Part shown: in pieces, positions 44,874 to 55,490 of the stretch
Layout of the letters: each line of letters begins with the position of its first letter
Numbering within the stretch: position 1 is the first letter of the stretch
NCBI RefSeq assembly: GCF_033118175.1
Contig: NC_083693.1
Location: 29,087,981 to 29,151,980 of the forward strand
Length of the DNA stretch: 64,000 nucleotides
Direction: 5' to 3'
Origin: Dama dama
Lineage: Eukaryota > Chordata > Mammalia > Artiodactyla > Cervidae
Program-made: the position numbers and the translations under genes
The notes under the pieces: generated by a model
Told to the model about the DNA's origin: nothing
Database searches by the model: none
The model's input: the letters and a program-made list of their open reading frames with translations, nothing else

Positions 44874-45233
44874 AAAGGTGATAACGATAACCCTATATGC
44901 AGAACAGAAAAAGAGACACAGAAACACAGAACAGACTTTTGAACTTTGTGGGAGAATGTGAGGGTGGGATATTTGAAAAGAACAGCATGTATACTATCTA
45001 TGGTGAAACAGATCACCAGCCCAGGTGGGATGCACGAGACAAGTGCTCGGGCCTGGTGCACTGGGAAGACCCAGAGGAATCGGGTGGAGAGGGAGGTGGG
45101 AAGGGGGATCGGGATTGGGAATACATGTAAATCCATGGCTGATTCATATCAATGTATGACAAAACCCACTGGGAAAAAAAATAATAATAATAAAAATTAA
45201 AAAAGAAAAAAAAAATAATAATAATAACCTGGT

Positions 45234-45800
45234 ATTAGCCCCCATAAGGTGACCACGTCTCTTAGAATCATGAACCTCCTGAGAACTTATGACCGAACAC
45301 CAACCTAGGACATTTTGGCGTTGAAAATGGTCTCAAACTATTTACATTGCCTTTTCCTGTGAGTTTTAACAGTGAAGTGGGTCCTTCCCTTATTTCTAAA
45401 CACTTGGCTTTCTTGTATTAGCATCAAGGTGAGCAGAAGTGCCTAAAATCACAGCATCATTTTTTATTGCTCGGAGGGGGAGCTCATTAATGTCCAATTG
45501 GGTTTAATACTGGAATTGTTTTTGTATTTAAAACTATCTTTTGTAATCTCAATGTAAGACCAGAAAGCTGTGCCTTGCTTAGAGTACAGTATTTCCATCT
45601 TAGAAGGGAGGGAGGCCCTATACCTAGGGCTACCGTATAATTTAGCATCCCTATCGGGTCACTTTTGAGAGTGAAAGAGAACTTTGCTCATAACTGCATC
45701 AGAATAACAGACAAACTCTGAGGTCTCTCTCAGGCAAACCCTGCTATACAACAAGCTCTGGAAATCACCCATGATCCAATACATCTTGCCACAAAGACTT
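45234..45800. other. Unique intronic DNA
   Basis: No recognised repeat or exon. Confidence 0.4.
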
Positions 45801-45815
45801 GCAGATCAGTGATTT

Positions 45816-46045
45816 CCTGTTATATTTTTTAATTTTTATTGACTTATCTATCCATTTTTGACTGGGCTAGGTCTTAGTTACTGCACTCGGGCTTTCTCTA
45901 GTTGCAGTGAGCGGGGGCTACTCTTCGTCGTGGTACAGGGGCTTAGTTGTCCTGGGGCATGTGGGATTTTTCCAAACCAGGGATTGAACCCGTGTCTCCT
46001 GCATTGGCAGGCGAACTCTTAACCACTGGACCACCAGAGAAGCCC
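45816..46045 (-). mobile_element. CHR-type SINE with target-site duplication
   Basis: Antisense CHR (GTTGCAGTGAGCGGGGGCTA, ACCAGGGATTGAACCCGTGT). GCAGATCAGTGATTT (45801-45815) and GCAGATAGTGATTT (46046-46059) differ by one base. Confidence 0.93.
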
Positions 46046-46059
46046 GCAGATAGTGATTT

Positions 46060-47095
46060 TTAAGAAACTTCTACTTTTCCATAAGTTTTTCCTACCTGCC
46101 GTTTTAATTGCTGCAGACTCTGTTCTCAATGGTATTCATGATTCCAGATGATAACCAGGAACTGTTTTTGCCTGTGCAACAATTGAGTATAATAATGGCA
46201 GGAGGATGCCATGGGGTGGGAGGTGAAGAGAGACAGAGGATGAGGAAGTAAAGGCAGTGAATTTGCAGAAAGTCAAGCGTCTCAGTAAAACAACTGACAA
46301 GACCGTCTGCTGAGAGGACTTGAGCATCGAGAGAGTTCCCAGGGAGTGGCCAGAGTTTGGGATGTGTTCGGGGGTCATCCCATTTGCACTTTCAGGATGA
46401 GATCTAAATATTTAACCTTCAGCTGGAAGAGGGCAGTATTCAGCACCCTGTACCCCAAGGAAACAAAGCCAAGAGCACTCATGCTTGAAAATCTTTGTTT
46501 CAGAGATAAAGACAAGGCCAATTAACGTGGTGGGTCAAAAGGGCTCTCGCTTTATTTCTACAGCTGTTTTCTTCCCTGGGTGACTCAGCTTGGCAGTAGC
46601 TTGCCCACAACTCGAAGAAATGACTCACACACCTTCACCAGCAAGATGCTAGGGACTGCGAGGCTCCCAGCTGCCTACCAGCGGAGCCATGTTGTTGGCT
46701 GTCCAGGTCATACTCGGGTTAAACTCACGGGGAAGGATATTTAGGTTCTTTCTTTCCCAGTCCCGTGTACAGTCATACTGGGTGTTACTGTGTGCTCTCG
46801 TTCCTCATGATTCAGGCTTCCTCCTCACCCAGTTCATGGTGGCACACCCACCATGTGCCTAGCGTGGAGTTTGCAGATGACTCAATGTCCCCGTCCACAG
46901 AGAACACCCAGTCTCTGGGTTCTTGTATTCCCGCCTGCTGAGTCATGTCAGAGCCATTTGGGGGTATTTGGCTTTGAAATAGTAGCGTTCAGGCTGTCTT
47001 AGCCCTGTCTCTGTTTAGGGGTGGGAGGTATAAGAAAAGGGTCGTTCCTGTCCTCCACAGTTTGCTATTCAAACATGGGCCTGTGGCACTCATCT
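46060..47095. other. Unique intronic DNA
   Basis: No recognised repeat or exon over about 1 kb. Confidence 0.45.
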
Positions 47096-47111
47096 CTAAG
47101 GCCAGGATGGT

Positions 47112-47318
47112 AGTGGTAGCAGTAGTCGCTCAGTCGTATCCGACTCTGTGACCCCACAGACTGTAGCCTGCCAGGATCCTCTGTCCATGGGATTCTCCAG
47201 GCAAGAATTCTGAAGTGGGTGGCCATGCCCTCCTCCAGGAGATCTGCCTAACCCAGAGATCAAACCTGGGTTTCCTGCATTGCAGGCAGATTCTTTACAG
47301 TTGAGCTACAGGGAAGTC
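47112..47318 (-). mobile_element. Bov-tA SINE with target-site duplication
   Basis: Complete antisense copy. CTAAGGCCAGGATGGT (47096-47111) and CTAAGGCCAGAGTGGT (47319-47334) flank it. Confidence 0.93.
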
Positions 47319-47336
47319 CTAAGGCCAGAGTGGTGG

Positions 47337-47449
47337 TTTGGTTTAGTTGCTAAGTCATATCTGACTCTTTGCAACCCCGTGGACTGTGACCCGCCAGGCT
47401 TCTCTGTCCAGGGATTCTCCAGGCAAGAATACTGGAGTGGGTTGCCATG
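47337..47449 (-). mobile_element. Bov-tA SINE, partial
   Basis: Only the antisense Bov-A body (TTGCAACCCCGTGGACTGTG to GGAGTGGGTTGCCATG). The tRNA head is missing. Confidence 0.85.
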
Positions 47450-47598
47450 TAGTGTCTCATATTTCATTGTGTCTTAAAATTGCAGCAATATTAGAGACCT
47501 CAATCTTGTTACTGGTGCTAATCACTTAAGGATTAAATATGTAGAACCACATTAAAATCTTGCTAGTATTAAAAAACAGATTGCTGTAGCTCTTAATA

Positions 47599-47678
47599 TC
47601 AGGTTGGCCAAAACGTTTGATCAAGTTTTTCCATAAGCTATTATAGAAAAACCCAAAAGAACTTTCTGGCCAGCCCAG
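47599..47678. mobile_element. Mariner-derived MITE, 80 bp, hairpin-forming
   Basis: Almost the whole element is an inverted repeat: TCAGGTTGGCCAAAACGTTT at the left pairs with AACTTTCTGGCCAGCCCAG at the right. TA lies on both sides (47597-47598, 47679-47680). The length and ends match the common ruminant mariner MITE. Confidence 0.92.
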
Positions 47679-47966
47679 TAAACGCACCCAGGACGCGGTT
47701 CCTAGACACTGAGGAACCGAGGGTGTTTGGTAACTGACGTTGGGTGGAGACCTTGGGAGGACCCAGTGTCTACCCAAACTCTGATTCTGGAGCTGGGCAG
47801 ACACCATGTCTTTGCCTTTCCCTTGCCTGGGAGAGACAGCAGCCCTGCACAAACACCCAGCAGCTTGTCCAGGATTACGCAGGTCTGGCCTTTTATCCAC
47901 ATCAGAAGTGCTTGGATTGAATTAAGTTGCAGCTCCTAAAGCGCCTACACGATTAGTTGTAACTGC

Positions 47967-48155
47967 TCTTCAGAACCCACCTGCTGATGCAGGAGACTTG
48001 GGTTTGATTCCTGGGCCAGGAAGATCCCCTGGAGAAGGAAATGGCAACCCACTCCAGTATTCTTGCCTGGGAAATGCCATGGACAGAGGAGCCTGGCAGG
48101 CTACAATCTATGGGGTCATAAACCAGTCGGACACAACTGAGCGACTAAACAACAA
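47967..48155 (+). mobile_element. Bov-tA SINE, head truncated
   Basis: Starts inside the tRNA-like head (CAGAACCCACCTGCTGATGC) and runs to CGGACACAACTGAGCGACTA. Confidence 0.9.
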
Positions 48156-48381
48156 TATTTCATTTAGCATAATGTCCTCAAGGTTTGTCCTTGTCGCAAC
48201 ATGTATCATGATTTCCTTACGTTTTAAGACTGAATAATATTCCACCAAATACATATACAACGTCTGGTTTATTCGTTCATCTGTTGATGGACACTTTTGT
48301 TGCTTCCACCATTTGGCTGTTGTGAATAAAGCTGTCATGAACATGGGTGTCCTTAAATGATATTTTAAAAAAGAATTCTTT
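48156..48381 (-). mobile_element. Old L1 fragment
   Basis: Antisense L1 ORF2 end: GACTGAATAATATTCCACCA, CATCTGTTGATGGACACTTT, TGTGAATAAAGCTGTCATGA. Confidence 0.85.
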
Positions 48382-48397
48382 AAAAAAGAATTAAGCC

Positions 48398-48528
48398 GGG
48401 GGATCGGGATGGGGAATACGTGTAAATCTATGGCTGATTCATATCAATGTATGACAAAACCCACTGAAATGTTGTGAAGTAATTAGCCTCCAACTAATAA
48501 AAATGAAATAAAATAAAATCAGAAAAAA
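48398..48528 (+). mobile_element. Short L1 3' end with 16-bp duplication
   Basis: 131 bp of L1 3' UTR (ATCAATGTATGACAAAACCC, TTAGCCTCCAACTAATAAAA) and tail. AAAAAAGAATTAAGCC flanks it perfectly (48382-48397, 48529-48544). The left target reads TTT then AAAAAA, the preferred L1 endonuclease site. Confidence 0.95.
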
Positions 48529-48544
48529 AAAAAAGAATTAAGCC

Positions 48545-49105
48545 CTTTACCTATATCATCTTACTTAGTCCTGACTTCACCAGCTTCTCAAGGGGACACC
48601 AGCTGGTATCATCCCTCCTGGGCACACTGGGCCCAAGTGCCCTCTCCATTCAGAAGTCTCCTCTGTGTTTCTGAATGGGTCTGCCTCCCTTGGCACCTGT
48701 CCCTACGTCACCAAGAACATTTTACCCTAATCCCACAGAACATCTTGGCTGTCCCTCTGGACTGAAGTTTGTCTTTCCTTCTCCCTGATGGCAAGGCGAT
48801 GGTGTAAATAACATCCACTTGGTACTTTTCTCAACACCATGAATCATTGTACTTGTGGGTATAGCGTCCTGTTTTGTAGCCTAAGACGCTGATCCCTAAG
48901 AGTATCGCTCTTGCTTTTGTTTTCATCTGTGTGTGAACTGAGGTGCTCATGCACACCTTGAATATATGTTTTGACTTCAGTGAGTATGGGATGGGTTTCT
49001 CAGCACCTACCCTTGAAGGAGCATTGCACATGCGTTTGGTAAATGGTCCCTTCCCTCGTGGGTGCTACTTATGCTGTGTTTCCTCATACTGAGGGGCCTC
49101 TGGGA
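48545..49105. other. Unique intronic DNA
   Basis: No recognised repeat or exon. Confidence 0.4.
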
Positions 49106-49113
49106 GCTTCTCT

Positions 49114-49530
49114 TGTTCAGTTGCTAAGTCATGTTCGACTCTTTGCGGCCCCATGAACTGCAGCATGCCAGGCTTCCCTGTCCTTCGCTATCTTCCTGGA
49201 GTTTGCTCAAACTCATGTCCATTGAGTCTATGATGCCATCCAACCATCTCATCCTCTGTCTCCCCCTTCTCCTCTTGCTTTCCATCTTTCCCAGCATCAG
49301 GGTCTTTTCCAATGAGTCAGCTCTTTGCATCAGGTATGCAAAGTATTAGAGCTTCAGCTTCAGCATCAGTCCTTCCAATGAATATTCAGGGCTGATTTCC
49401 TCTAGGATTGACTGGTTTGATCTCCTTGTTGTCCAAGGGACTCTCAAGAGTCTCCTCCAGCACCACAGTTCAAAAACATCAATTCTTTGGCACTCAGCCT
49501 TCTCTGCAGGTAGCCAAAGAGAAGTCTTTG
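49114..49530 (-). mobile_element. BovB LINE 3' fragment, longest copy in window
   Basis: The antisense frame reads KTLMLGKMESKRRRGRQRMR and WLDGIIDSMDMSLSKL. The copy extends about 190 bp further into the upstream BovB coding region (GTTGTCCAAGGGACTCTCAA, TTCAAAAACATCAATTCTTT). GCTTCTCT is on both sides (49106-49113, 49531-49538). Confidence 0.9.
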
Positions 49531-49560
49531 GCTTCTCTCTCTACACACACACCCAAAATA

Positions 49561-50078
49561 CCTGCCGTCCCTCAGCATCCTCAGGGAACTGGTTCCGGGA
49601 CCCTCTTGAACACCAAAATCCATGGATGCTCAAGCTCCTTATATAAAATGGCATAGTATTTGCATAAAGCCTAGGCACAGCCTCCTGTGTACTTTAAAAT
49701 AGTGGTTCCCGACCTTTTTGTCACTAGGGACCGGTTTCGTGGAAGACAGTTTTTCCATGGGCCAAGGTGGGGGATGGTTTGGGGATGATTCAAGTGTTTT
49801 ACATTTATTGTGCACTTTATTTCTATTATTATTACATCAGCTCCACCTCAGATCATCAGCCATTCGATCCCAGAGATTGGGAACCCCTGCTTTAAAACAT
49901 CTCTAGGTTACTTATAATACCTGATAATACCATGTAAATACTATGTAAATAGTTGCTTATGTATGACCAAGTTAAGTTTTGCTTTTTAGAACTCTCTGGG
50001 ACTTTTTTCCCAAATATTTTCGATCTGTGTTTGGTTGAATCTGCAGCTGTAGAACCCACAAATACAGAGGATGGGCTA
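49561..50078. mobile_element. Tigger-type (MER2-like) DNA transposon, split
   Basis: Left part 49561-49691 (CTGCCGTCCCTCAGCATCC, TTATATAAAATGGCATAGTA) and right part 49898-50078 (CATCTCTAGGTTACTTATAA, TTTCGATCTGTGTTTGGTTG, ACAAATACAGAGGATGGG). TA lies next to both ends. A hAT element is inserted between them. Confidence 0.8.
49700..49889. mobile_element. hAT-type non-autonomous DNA transposon
   Basis: The left end TAGTGGTTCCCGACC and the inverted right end CAGGGGTTCCCAATC fit hAT-Charlie termini. CTTTAAAA, an 8-bp duplication as hAT elements make, flanks it (49692-49699, 49890-49897). It is 190 bp and non-coding. Confidence 0.88.
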
Positions 50079-50217
50079 TATACTTACATTTCTGTCTGTC
50101 TGTCTGTCTCTCTCTCTTAATGCCTTGGCACCCACTTAAGTAACCCTCCCAGCTCACATTTTCTCCAAACTGTGTTGCATCTGAAATGACTAAGTCCTCT
50201 TACCTCTCTGTCCACAG

Positions 50218-50401
50218 GCTGCACCTGGGAATTTGGAGCCATGGTAAACTACATCAAGAAGACATACCCCCTGACCCAGCTGGTGGTCGTGGGCTTCAGC
50301 TTGGGCGGTAACATCGTGTGTAAATACTTGGGGGAGACCCAGGCCAACCAAGAAAAGGTTCTGTGCTGCGTCAGCGTGTGTCAGGGCTACAGTGCACTGA
50401 G
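50218..50401 (+). CDS. ABHD2: ABHD2 coding exon with nucleophile Ser207
   Basis: Encodes residues 180-241, from CTWEFGAMVNYIKKTYPL to VCQGYSAL. The nucleophile elbow GFSLGG (a GXSXG motif) is here, with the Ser207 codon AGC at 50298-50300. The preceding hydrophobic strand LVVVGFS and following NIVCKYLGE are the expected strand-turn-helix of the alpha/beta-hydrolase fold. The first two bases finish Gly180. The last two bases start Arg241, completed at 58896. The acceptor is TGTCCACAG and the donor GTGAGT at 50402. At 184 bp it is the longest exon in the window. The catalytic partners Asp345 and His376, known from the family, are not in the window, so a complete active site cannot be shown from this sequence. 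Confidence 0.98.
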
Positions 50402-51084
50402 GTGAGTGATCCTGGCCACATGCCCCCACTTCCTCCTGCCACTGGTCCTCCAGTTAGCGTTCGTTTATTGAGATGTCCCCAGCACACCAGACACTGGCCC
50501 GTGAAGACCTGGGGAAATGCTAGGGCCAACTAAGCAGAAGTTTCTGGGTCTTGATTCCACCTTGCTTTGCTTCCACATCATATACTGGAGTGGTCCTGTC
50601 AGACCCCTTCAACCTGGGATATGCAGCTGTATTTTGGGGGTCAGATCTGTAATGAAGTAAGCCAAAGCCCACCCCTTTAATAGCTGCTGTTTCCCTTTGG
50701 AGTCTCTGAGATGACTTATGTTCTTCATGCTCCAGGAGTTTTATAGAACTGTGGGTTTATGAAAACACAGGAGACTTGGCAAACCAGGGTCTGAGAGCTG
50801 GATCACCTTATGACCCCAACCCCTCCTACCTGCCAAAGAGTTGGGTCTCGGATGGCATCTGGAAAGGATCTGTAGAAACCGTTTAATCCGTGCCCTCACC
50901 GTCAAATAGTCATCTCTCTCAGCATCCCAGGATCACACACAAGAGATGACCTGCTGGGTAGACGTTTACTTCTCCCCTTAGTCTCCTGACAACAGAAACC
51001 CGCAGAGTGCGTCCTAGGAGGGCACTGTTGTCTGCTCTGACCTCCCCGCCCAGATCAGTGTTGTCCTTGATCACTCCAGAGTCA
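50402..51084. other. Unique intronic DNA after the donor
   Basis: No recognised repeat or exon. Confidence 0.45.
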
Positions 51085-51320
51085 CCACACACACACACTC
51101 ACACACACACACACACACCCATACATATACACACATACACACTCATACACATTCATGTACACACACCCATACACATAAACACTCACAAACATACACATTC
51201 ATATATACACACCCATACACATACACACATACACTCACACACATACACACTCATACACACACACATATACACCCATACACATACACACTCACACACATAC
51301 ACATTCATATACACACACAT
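51085..51320 (+). repeat. CA-rich degenerate tandem array
   Basis: About 236 bp of ACACAC runs interrupted by CATACA, CTCATACACA and CACCCATACACATA units repeated in irregular order. It is a decayed (CA)n that has formed higher-order units. Long frames across it on both strands are artefacts of the repeat. Confidence 0.95.
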
Positions 51321-51744
51321 CTCTCTGGACTCTTTAAATGCATTCATATTTTTTCCCGTACTCACGCCTCGTGATAATGTATTTTGTATTATAAATGGGT
51401 AATGCAGAAATCTAAAATCACACACAAAAAAATAAACAACAAACTCCCTGCCCTGATTGATCCAGTCTAATACCACAGACCTTGTAGATAATCCTTACTT
51501 TTTGCCTCACCTGTATCTCTCAGTGTAGTTTAAACCTATTTTGTCATTTTCTAATGGATAAGGGGCTATCTTATTTCTGAAAATATCTATTACTGGAATT
51601 TGAAATCAACACATCCAAAGGGCAAATGCAGGCTCAGAATTCAGCCTCTGCCAGAGCCTTAAAGCTGGGCCAAAATGGAGAATTTAAATGTACCCCAAAA
51701 TAGACAGGAAACACTTGCCTGCTGGAACCTTGCCTGAGGTCCAG
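51321..51744. other. Unique intronic DNA
   Basis: No recognised repeat or exon. Confidence 0.4.
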
Positions 51745-51905
51745 GGCTGAGGCCTGTGTCCCAGTGGTCCTCACCTGCAGTATGGGGATGACAATAATTG
51801 GCACCTACCCCATGGCGCCATGGTGGAGTCAAATGTGTTCATGAGAATGAACTACTGGGAACAGTGCCAGGCACGTAGAAAGTTGTTAGTAACTACCAAT
51901 TATCA
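51745..51905 (+). mobile_element. MIR SINE (ancient), 3' part
   Basis: TCACCTGCAGTATGGGGATG, ACAATAATTGGCACCTACC and ACAGTGCCAGGCACGTAGAA match the MIR end. Confidence 0.75.
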
Positions 51906-51944
51906 TCATTATGCATTGTAAAATGAGAAGTAGGCTACATCAGT

Positions 51945-52130
51945 GGATCACAAAGACCAATCTAGAGAACTAGTGACTGCCACACTTCGTTAAGAATCAC
52001 TTGGAGGATCGTGATAAAAATAAATTCATTTTCTTGGGCCCCGGCCCTGGAGATCCTGATTCATGAGTCTGGGGCATGGGGCCAGGAATCTGCTTGTGGG
52101 CACATTTCACCGGCGACTCCTGAGGTGTTA
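51945..52130. mobile_element. MER5-like hAT element (ancient)
   Basis: AATCACTTGGAGGATCGTGA, CTGGAGATCCTGATTCATGA and GTCTGGGGCATGGGGCC follow the MER5 pattern. The ends are eroded. Confidence 0.6.
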
Positions 52131-53529
52131 GCCACCTTTAGCAGTCACTGGGCCCAGGGGCCTCAGTGGTCTCTCCAGCCCTAGTGTTGCAGGCTAGGTT
52201 AGTCTCCCCATCCTCCTGTTGGGAATCCTCCCTTTCAGTTCCCCTCCACACTCTGGTTTGAACCGGGACATGTTCCTTTGTGTTGACTTGGCTAGAAATA
52301 CTCAGCTCCCGATTCTCAGCCATGATGTAACCAGCGTTACCCAAAGCCCCATCCTTGCCAGTAACTGGGATCTTAGAGCAATGAGCAGAGGGCCCGCCCC
52401 AGGATCCCGGGGAGACCCACTCTCGTCTGACTAGCGGTCCAGTTTTTGGCCAGGCTTCTAGTGTCTGTAAAAATCAGAGTCCCTTCCTAAACCAAGCGCT
52501 GTCAAGTGACTAGAACACTGACTTTGTGTTCAGAGAGCACTGGGTTTGACAGGAAGGAGAATGTAGGACAAGCTTGTTTTCCGTGTTTTTTAACGAGCAG
52601 AATCATAATTAACAGCCTCATTTCATTTTGCTGCAACAGCGCCATCTGCTGTTGGCCAAGCACACGACGCGCACAATTGAGGATCCTAGGTACGGATTTA
52701 AGCTAGGAAGCTAACCAACATCTGCGAGGGGCTCCATGCACTTTGCAGACGTGGTCCACACCACTTCTCTTTGAGGCCTCAGAGATCTTCATATTCATAA
52801 TCATTGTCACATCAGTTGTCTGCAAAGAGGAGAGAAACAGACAACTTTATCCTTTGGAGCAAAGAGATCCAGACTAAGATCCTACACCCTGCACACAGGA
52901 AAACTGGAGGCAGATCAAAGAAACACCGTCATCCTATGTGTGTGCTGGGGCCACTCACGGCTCAGGTCCCTCATCGTTTTAATGAGATCTACTCGCCAGG
53001 AGACAGTGCCTTACTTTCAACCAGCGTAACCTCTTTTTTCCTGCCAAGGCTTGAGGGCAGTGAGCCTTTTCAGCACTGGAATGATGGCAGCCTTGCTTCC
53101 TTTACATGGAGGTGGAGCGGGGAGGGCCCATCTGCCGCTGCAGGGGCCACACAGGAGTTCATGCTTCTGGTAAATCCCTCCCCTAGTTGAGTCTCCAGAA
53201 CCGCTTGTCAGTGATCCGTCCCCTCCCTCTGGCTTCTCATCCCGTAACGCACCTCCCCACTAGCCAGAGGCTGTCCTAGGCTCAGAAGCCAGCCCCCGCT
53301 TGCTGTAGTTAGCAGAGTCTAGCTGCTGCTAAACTAGTTCATGCTTGATGAGGTGCTGAACCAGCAAAGGAGGGTGACAGATGTCCCCAAACTACACTGT
53401 ATCCAGCAGACTTAACTCATTCCCTCAGCACAAACAGCTGCCAACTAGCCCTGGAAATGTGTGTTCAGACAGCCTAACTCTCTGGTTTAATAAATCACTT
53501 AACGCTGTTAAGAAGACATGCTGCATGCT
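52131..53529. other. Unique intronic DNA
   Basis: 1.4 kb with no recognised repeat or exon. A 128-codon frame (52804-53190) shows no family signature. Confidence 0.45.
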
Positions 53530-53739
53530 CTGTTGTTCAGTCATGTACGACTCTTTGCAACTCCATGGACTGTAGCCCGCCAGGTTCCTCTGTCCGTGGG
53601 ATTTCCCAGACAAGGATACTGGAGTAGATTGCCATTTCCTTCTCCAGGGGATATTCCTGACCCCTGGATTGAACCCACGTCTCTTATGTCTCCTGCATTG
53701 GCGGGCAGATTCTTTACCACTGAGCCACCTGGGAAACCC
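53530..53739 (-). mobile_element. Bov-tA SINE
   Basis: Antisense Bov-A body (CAACTCCATGGACTGTAGCC) and tRNA head (TTGAACCCACGTCTCTTATG, ending CACCTGGGAAACCCC). Confidence 0.93.
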
Positions 53740-54589
53740 CTGATTAGAAATTGGGGCATCTTGAAAGGACTTTATTGATTGAGATAGGTAGATATATGGA
53801 TGCGTAAAGCACTTCTTGCCAGAGCCATCTGGTTCCCAGGCTGACATTCTCTTTATCCTCATGAGATGCACGCCCAGGAGCCTGCCCATCCCCCAGACCT
53901 CTTCAGCTGAAGAGGCCAGAATTCAGACCCATTCTTAACACCACCAGTTGGCCAGCTCTCCACTCACTACATGCACCCCTGTCTGCCTAAATTTCACCCA
54001 CTAGCAGAAGCAATGAAAACAACACCAAGGCTCCCACGGCGACCTCTGTCAGGCCTGAGATGGAACTGCCTGCATACCTCACCCATAGAACAATCTTGGT
54101 GTGAATATTGCCTCTCTAATTCAACCTCCTAATTTGACAGATAAGGACACTGAGGCTTGGAGAGGTGAAGTGGCTTCCACAGAGTTTGGTGAACTACCCA
54201 GTGGGGTCAGATGGGCCATAGCTCCAAGTCTCTGTGCTAACTCATGCCCATTGGGGAGCCTGGACATCTTGTTAGACCTTCATCCCATCACCAGCACCAT
54301 TCCCTGGAGCCTGGTTCTGCCTTCTCCCTTCTCTCACTACAGAAACATGGCATATAAATTGGAGCCTGGCTTCAGTGGAAGCTGAAATTCCCAGTGAGGT
54401 TCTTGTTGGGCCGTGTGTACAATGGTTCCAGACCACTGCTAATCTTTCCTCAACCCTAAGAAATAGTTGATGAGTTTCATGGATAATGGTTAAAACTGAC
54501 TTTAATCTTCAGCTCTCCTCCTCAGGGTAGATAATTTTCAGGAGATCATAATCCAAAAGATTTTCTATTTTCTGTCTTCTTCTCTTTCT
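53740..54589. other. Mostly unique intronic DNA
   Basis: A short MIR-like core lies at 54115-54185 (AATTTGACAGATAAGGACAC, TGAGGCTTGGAGAGGTGAAG). Otherwise nothing recognised. Confidence 0.45.
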
Positions 54590-54827
54590 CCTTCTTCATT
54601 ATTGTGGAACATTTTAGGTACATACAAAATAAAAACGATGGAGTATTGGACCCCTGCATATCCACTACCAGCTTCAAGCGTGCTTAACTTTTGGCTACTC
54701 TTATTTCCTCTGCACCTCTTCCACACATCACTCCCCTGTAAGCTGGATTATTCTAAAGCAAATCCCAGACATTATATCATTTGTAAATATTTCACTTGGT
54801 AGCACTAAAAAGACTCTAAGAACTTTT
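54590..54827 (-). mobile_element. Old L1M-like tract, left part
   Basis: ACCCCTGCATATCCACTACC and TTCTAAAGCAAATCCCAGAC match antisense L1M-type 5' sequence, as at 37700. It resumes after the next element. Confidence 0.6.
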
Positions 54828-55205
54828 AATTTTTTTATTTTTAATTGGAGTGTAATTGCTTTACAAAGTTGTATTGGTTTCTGCCATACAACTAAACCTG
54901 AGTCAGTCATAAATATACCTATGTCCCTTCCCTCTTGAACCTCCCTCCTACCACCCGTCTAGGTTGTCGCAGAGCACCGGATTGAGCTCCCCAGCAGCTT
55001 CCCACTAGCTATCTGTTTTACATATGATAATGTATATGTTTCAGTGCTGCTCTCTCAATTTGTCCCACCCTCCTCTTCCCTGCTGTGTCCACAAGTCTGT
55101 TTCCTATGTCTGCATCTCTTATTTCTGTCCTGCAAATAGGTTCATCAGTACCATTTTTCTAGATTCCATATATATGCATTAATGTACAGTATTTGTTTTT
55201 CCCTT
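54828..55205 (-). mobile_element. L1 3' end nested in old L1M
   Basis: TTTTTAATTGGAGTGTAATT, GTATTGGTTTCTGCCATACA and ATAATGTATATGTTTCAGTG are antisense artiodactyl L1. TAAGAACTTTT (54817-54827) and TAAGAACGTTTT (55206-55217) are the likely duplication. Confidence 0.87.
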
Positions 55206-55490
55206 TAAGAACGTTTTCTTAAATATAATCACAATATCATCATCACACCAAAAGATTATTAATTCTGAATATTAATAGCATCCTGTTTGTAGTCAGTGTT
55301 CAGATTTCCTTGATTGTCTCACAGAAGTTTTTTAACAGTTTCTTTCAATCAGAATCCCCATTATGTCCACACACTGCATCTATTGATTTGTCTCTTCAGT
55401 TTCTTTTAGTTTATAGGTTCCCCTCTCTTTCATTTCTTCTCAATTTGTTGTTGGTGCTGGTATTGAAGAAGTCAGATCTTTTTTTAAATA
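55206..55490 (-). mobile_element. Old L1M-like tract, right part
   Basis: ATAGCATCCTGTTTGTAGTC, TGTTCAGATTTCCTTGATTG and CACACACTGCATCTATTG-like text complete the older element. Confidence 0.6.

Larger units (their letters stand above)
42710..45219. mobile_element. Ruminant L1 with inverted 5' half (twin priming)
   Basis: A 2.5-kb L1 3' portion flanked by AATAATAACCTGGT (42696-42709 and 45220-45233). 42710-44147 is in minus orientation and 44150-45219 in plus orientation. They meet in L1 coordinates with only a CCTCAG overlap, so almost nothing was lost at the inversion. The plus part ends in an A-rich tail (45172-45219). The layout is what twin-primed reverse transcription produces. Confidence 0.95.
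33017..50217 (+). other. ABHD2: ABHD2 intron, 17.2 kb
   Basis: Bounded by GTAAGC and TGTCCACAG. It holds the densest set of nested mobile elements in the window, listed separately. No further coding exon is needed, because the flanking exons join exactly in the middle of the Gly180 codon. Confidence 0.92.

Noticed and set aside
51085..51320. CRISPR-like array
   Set aside because: Repeats are simple CA units of irregular length with no unique spacers, in a mammalian intron.
51007..51402. 131-codon frame rich in HTHTH
   Set aside because: Direct translation of the CA-rich array.
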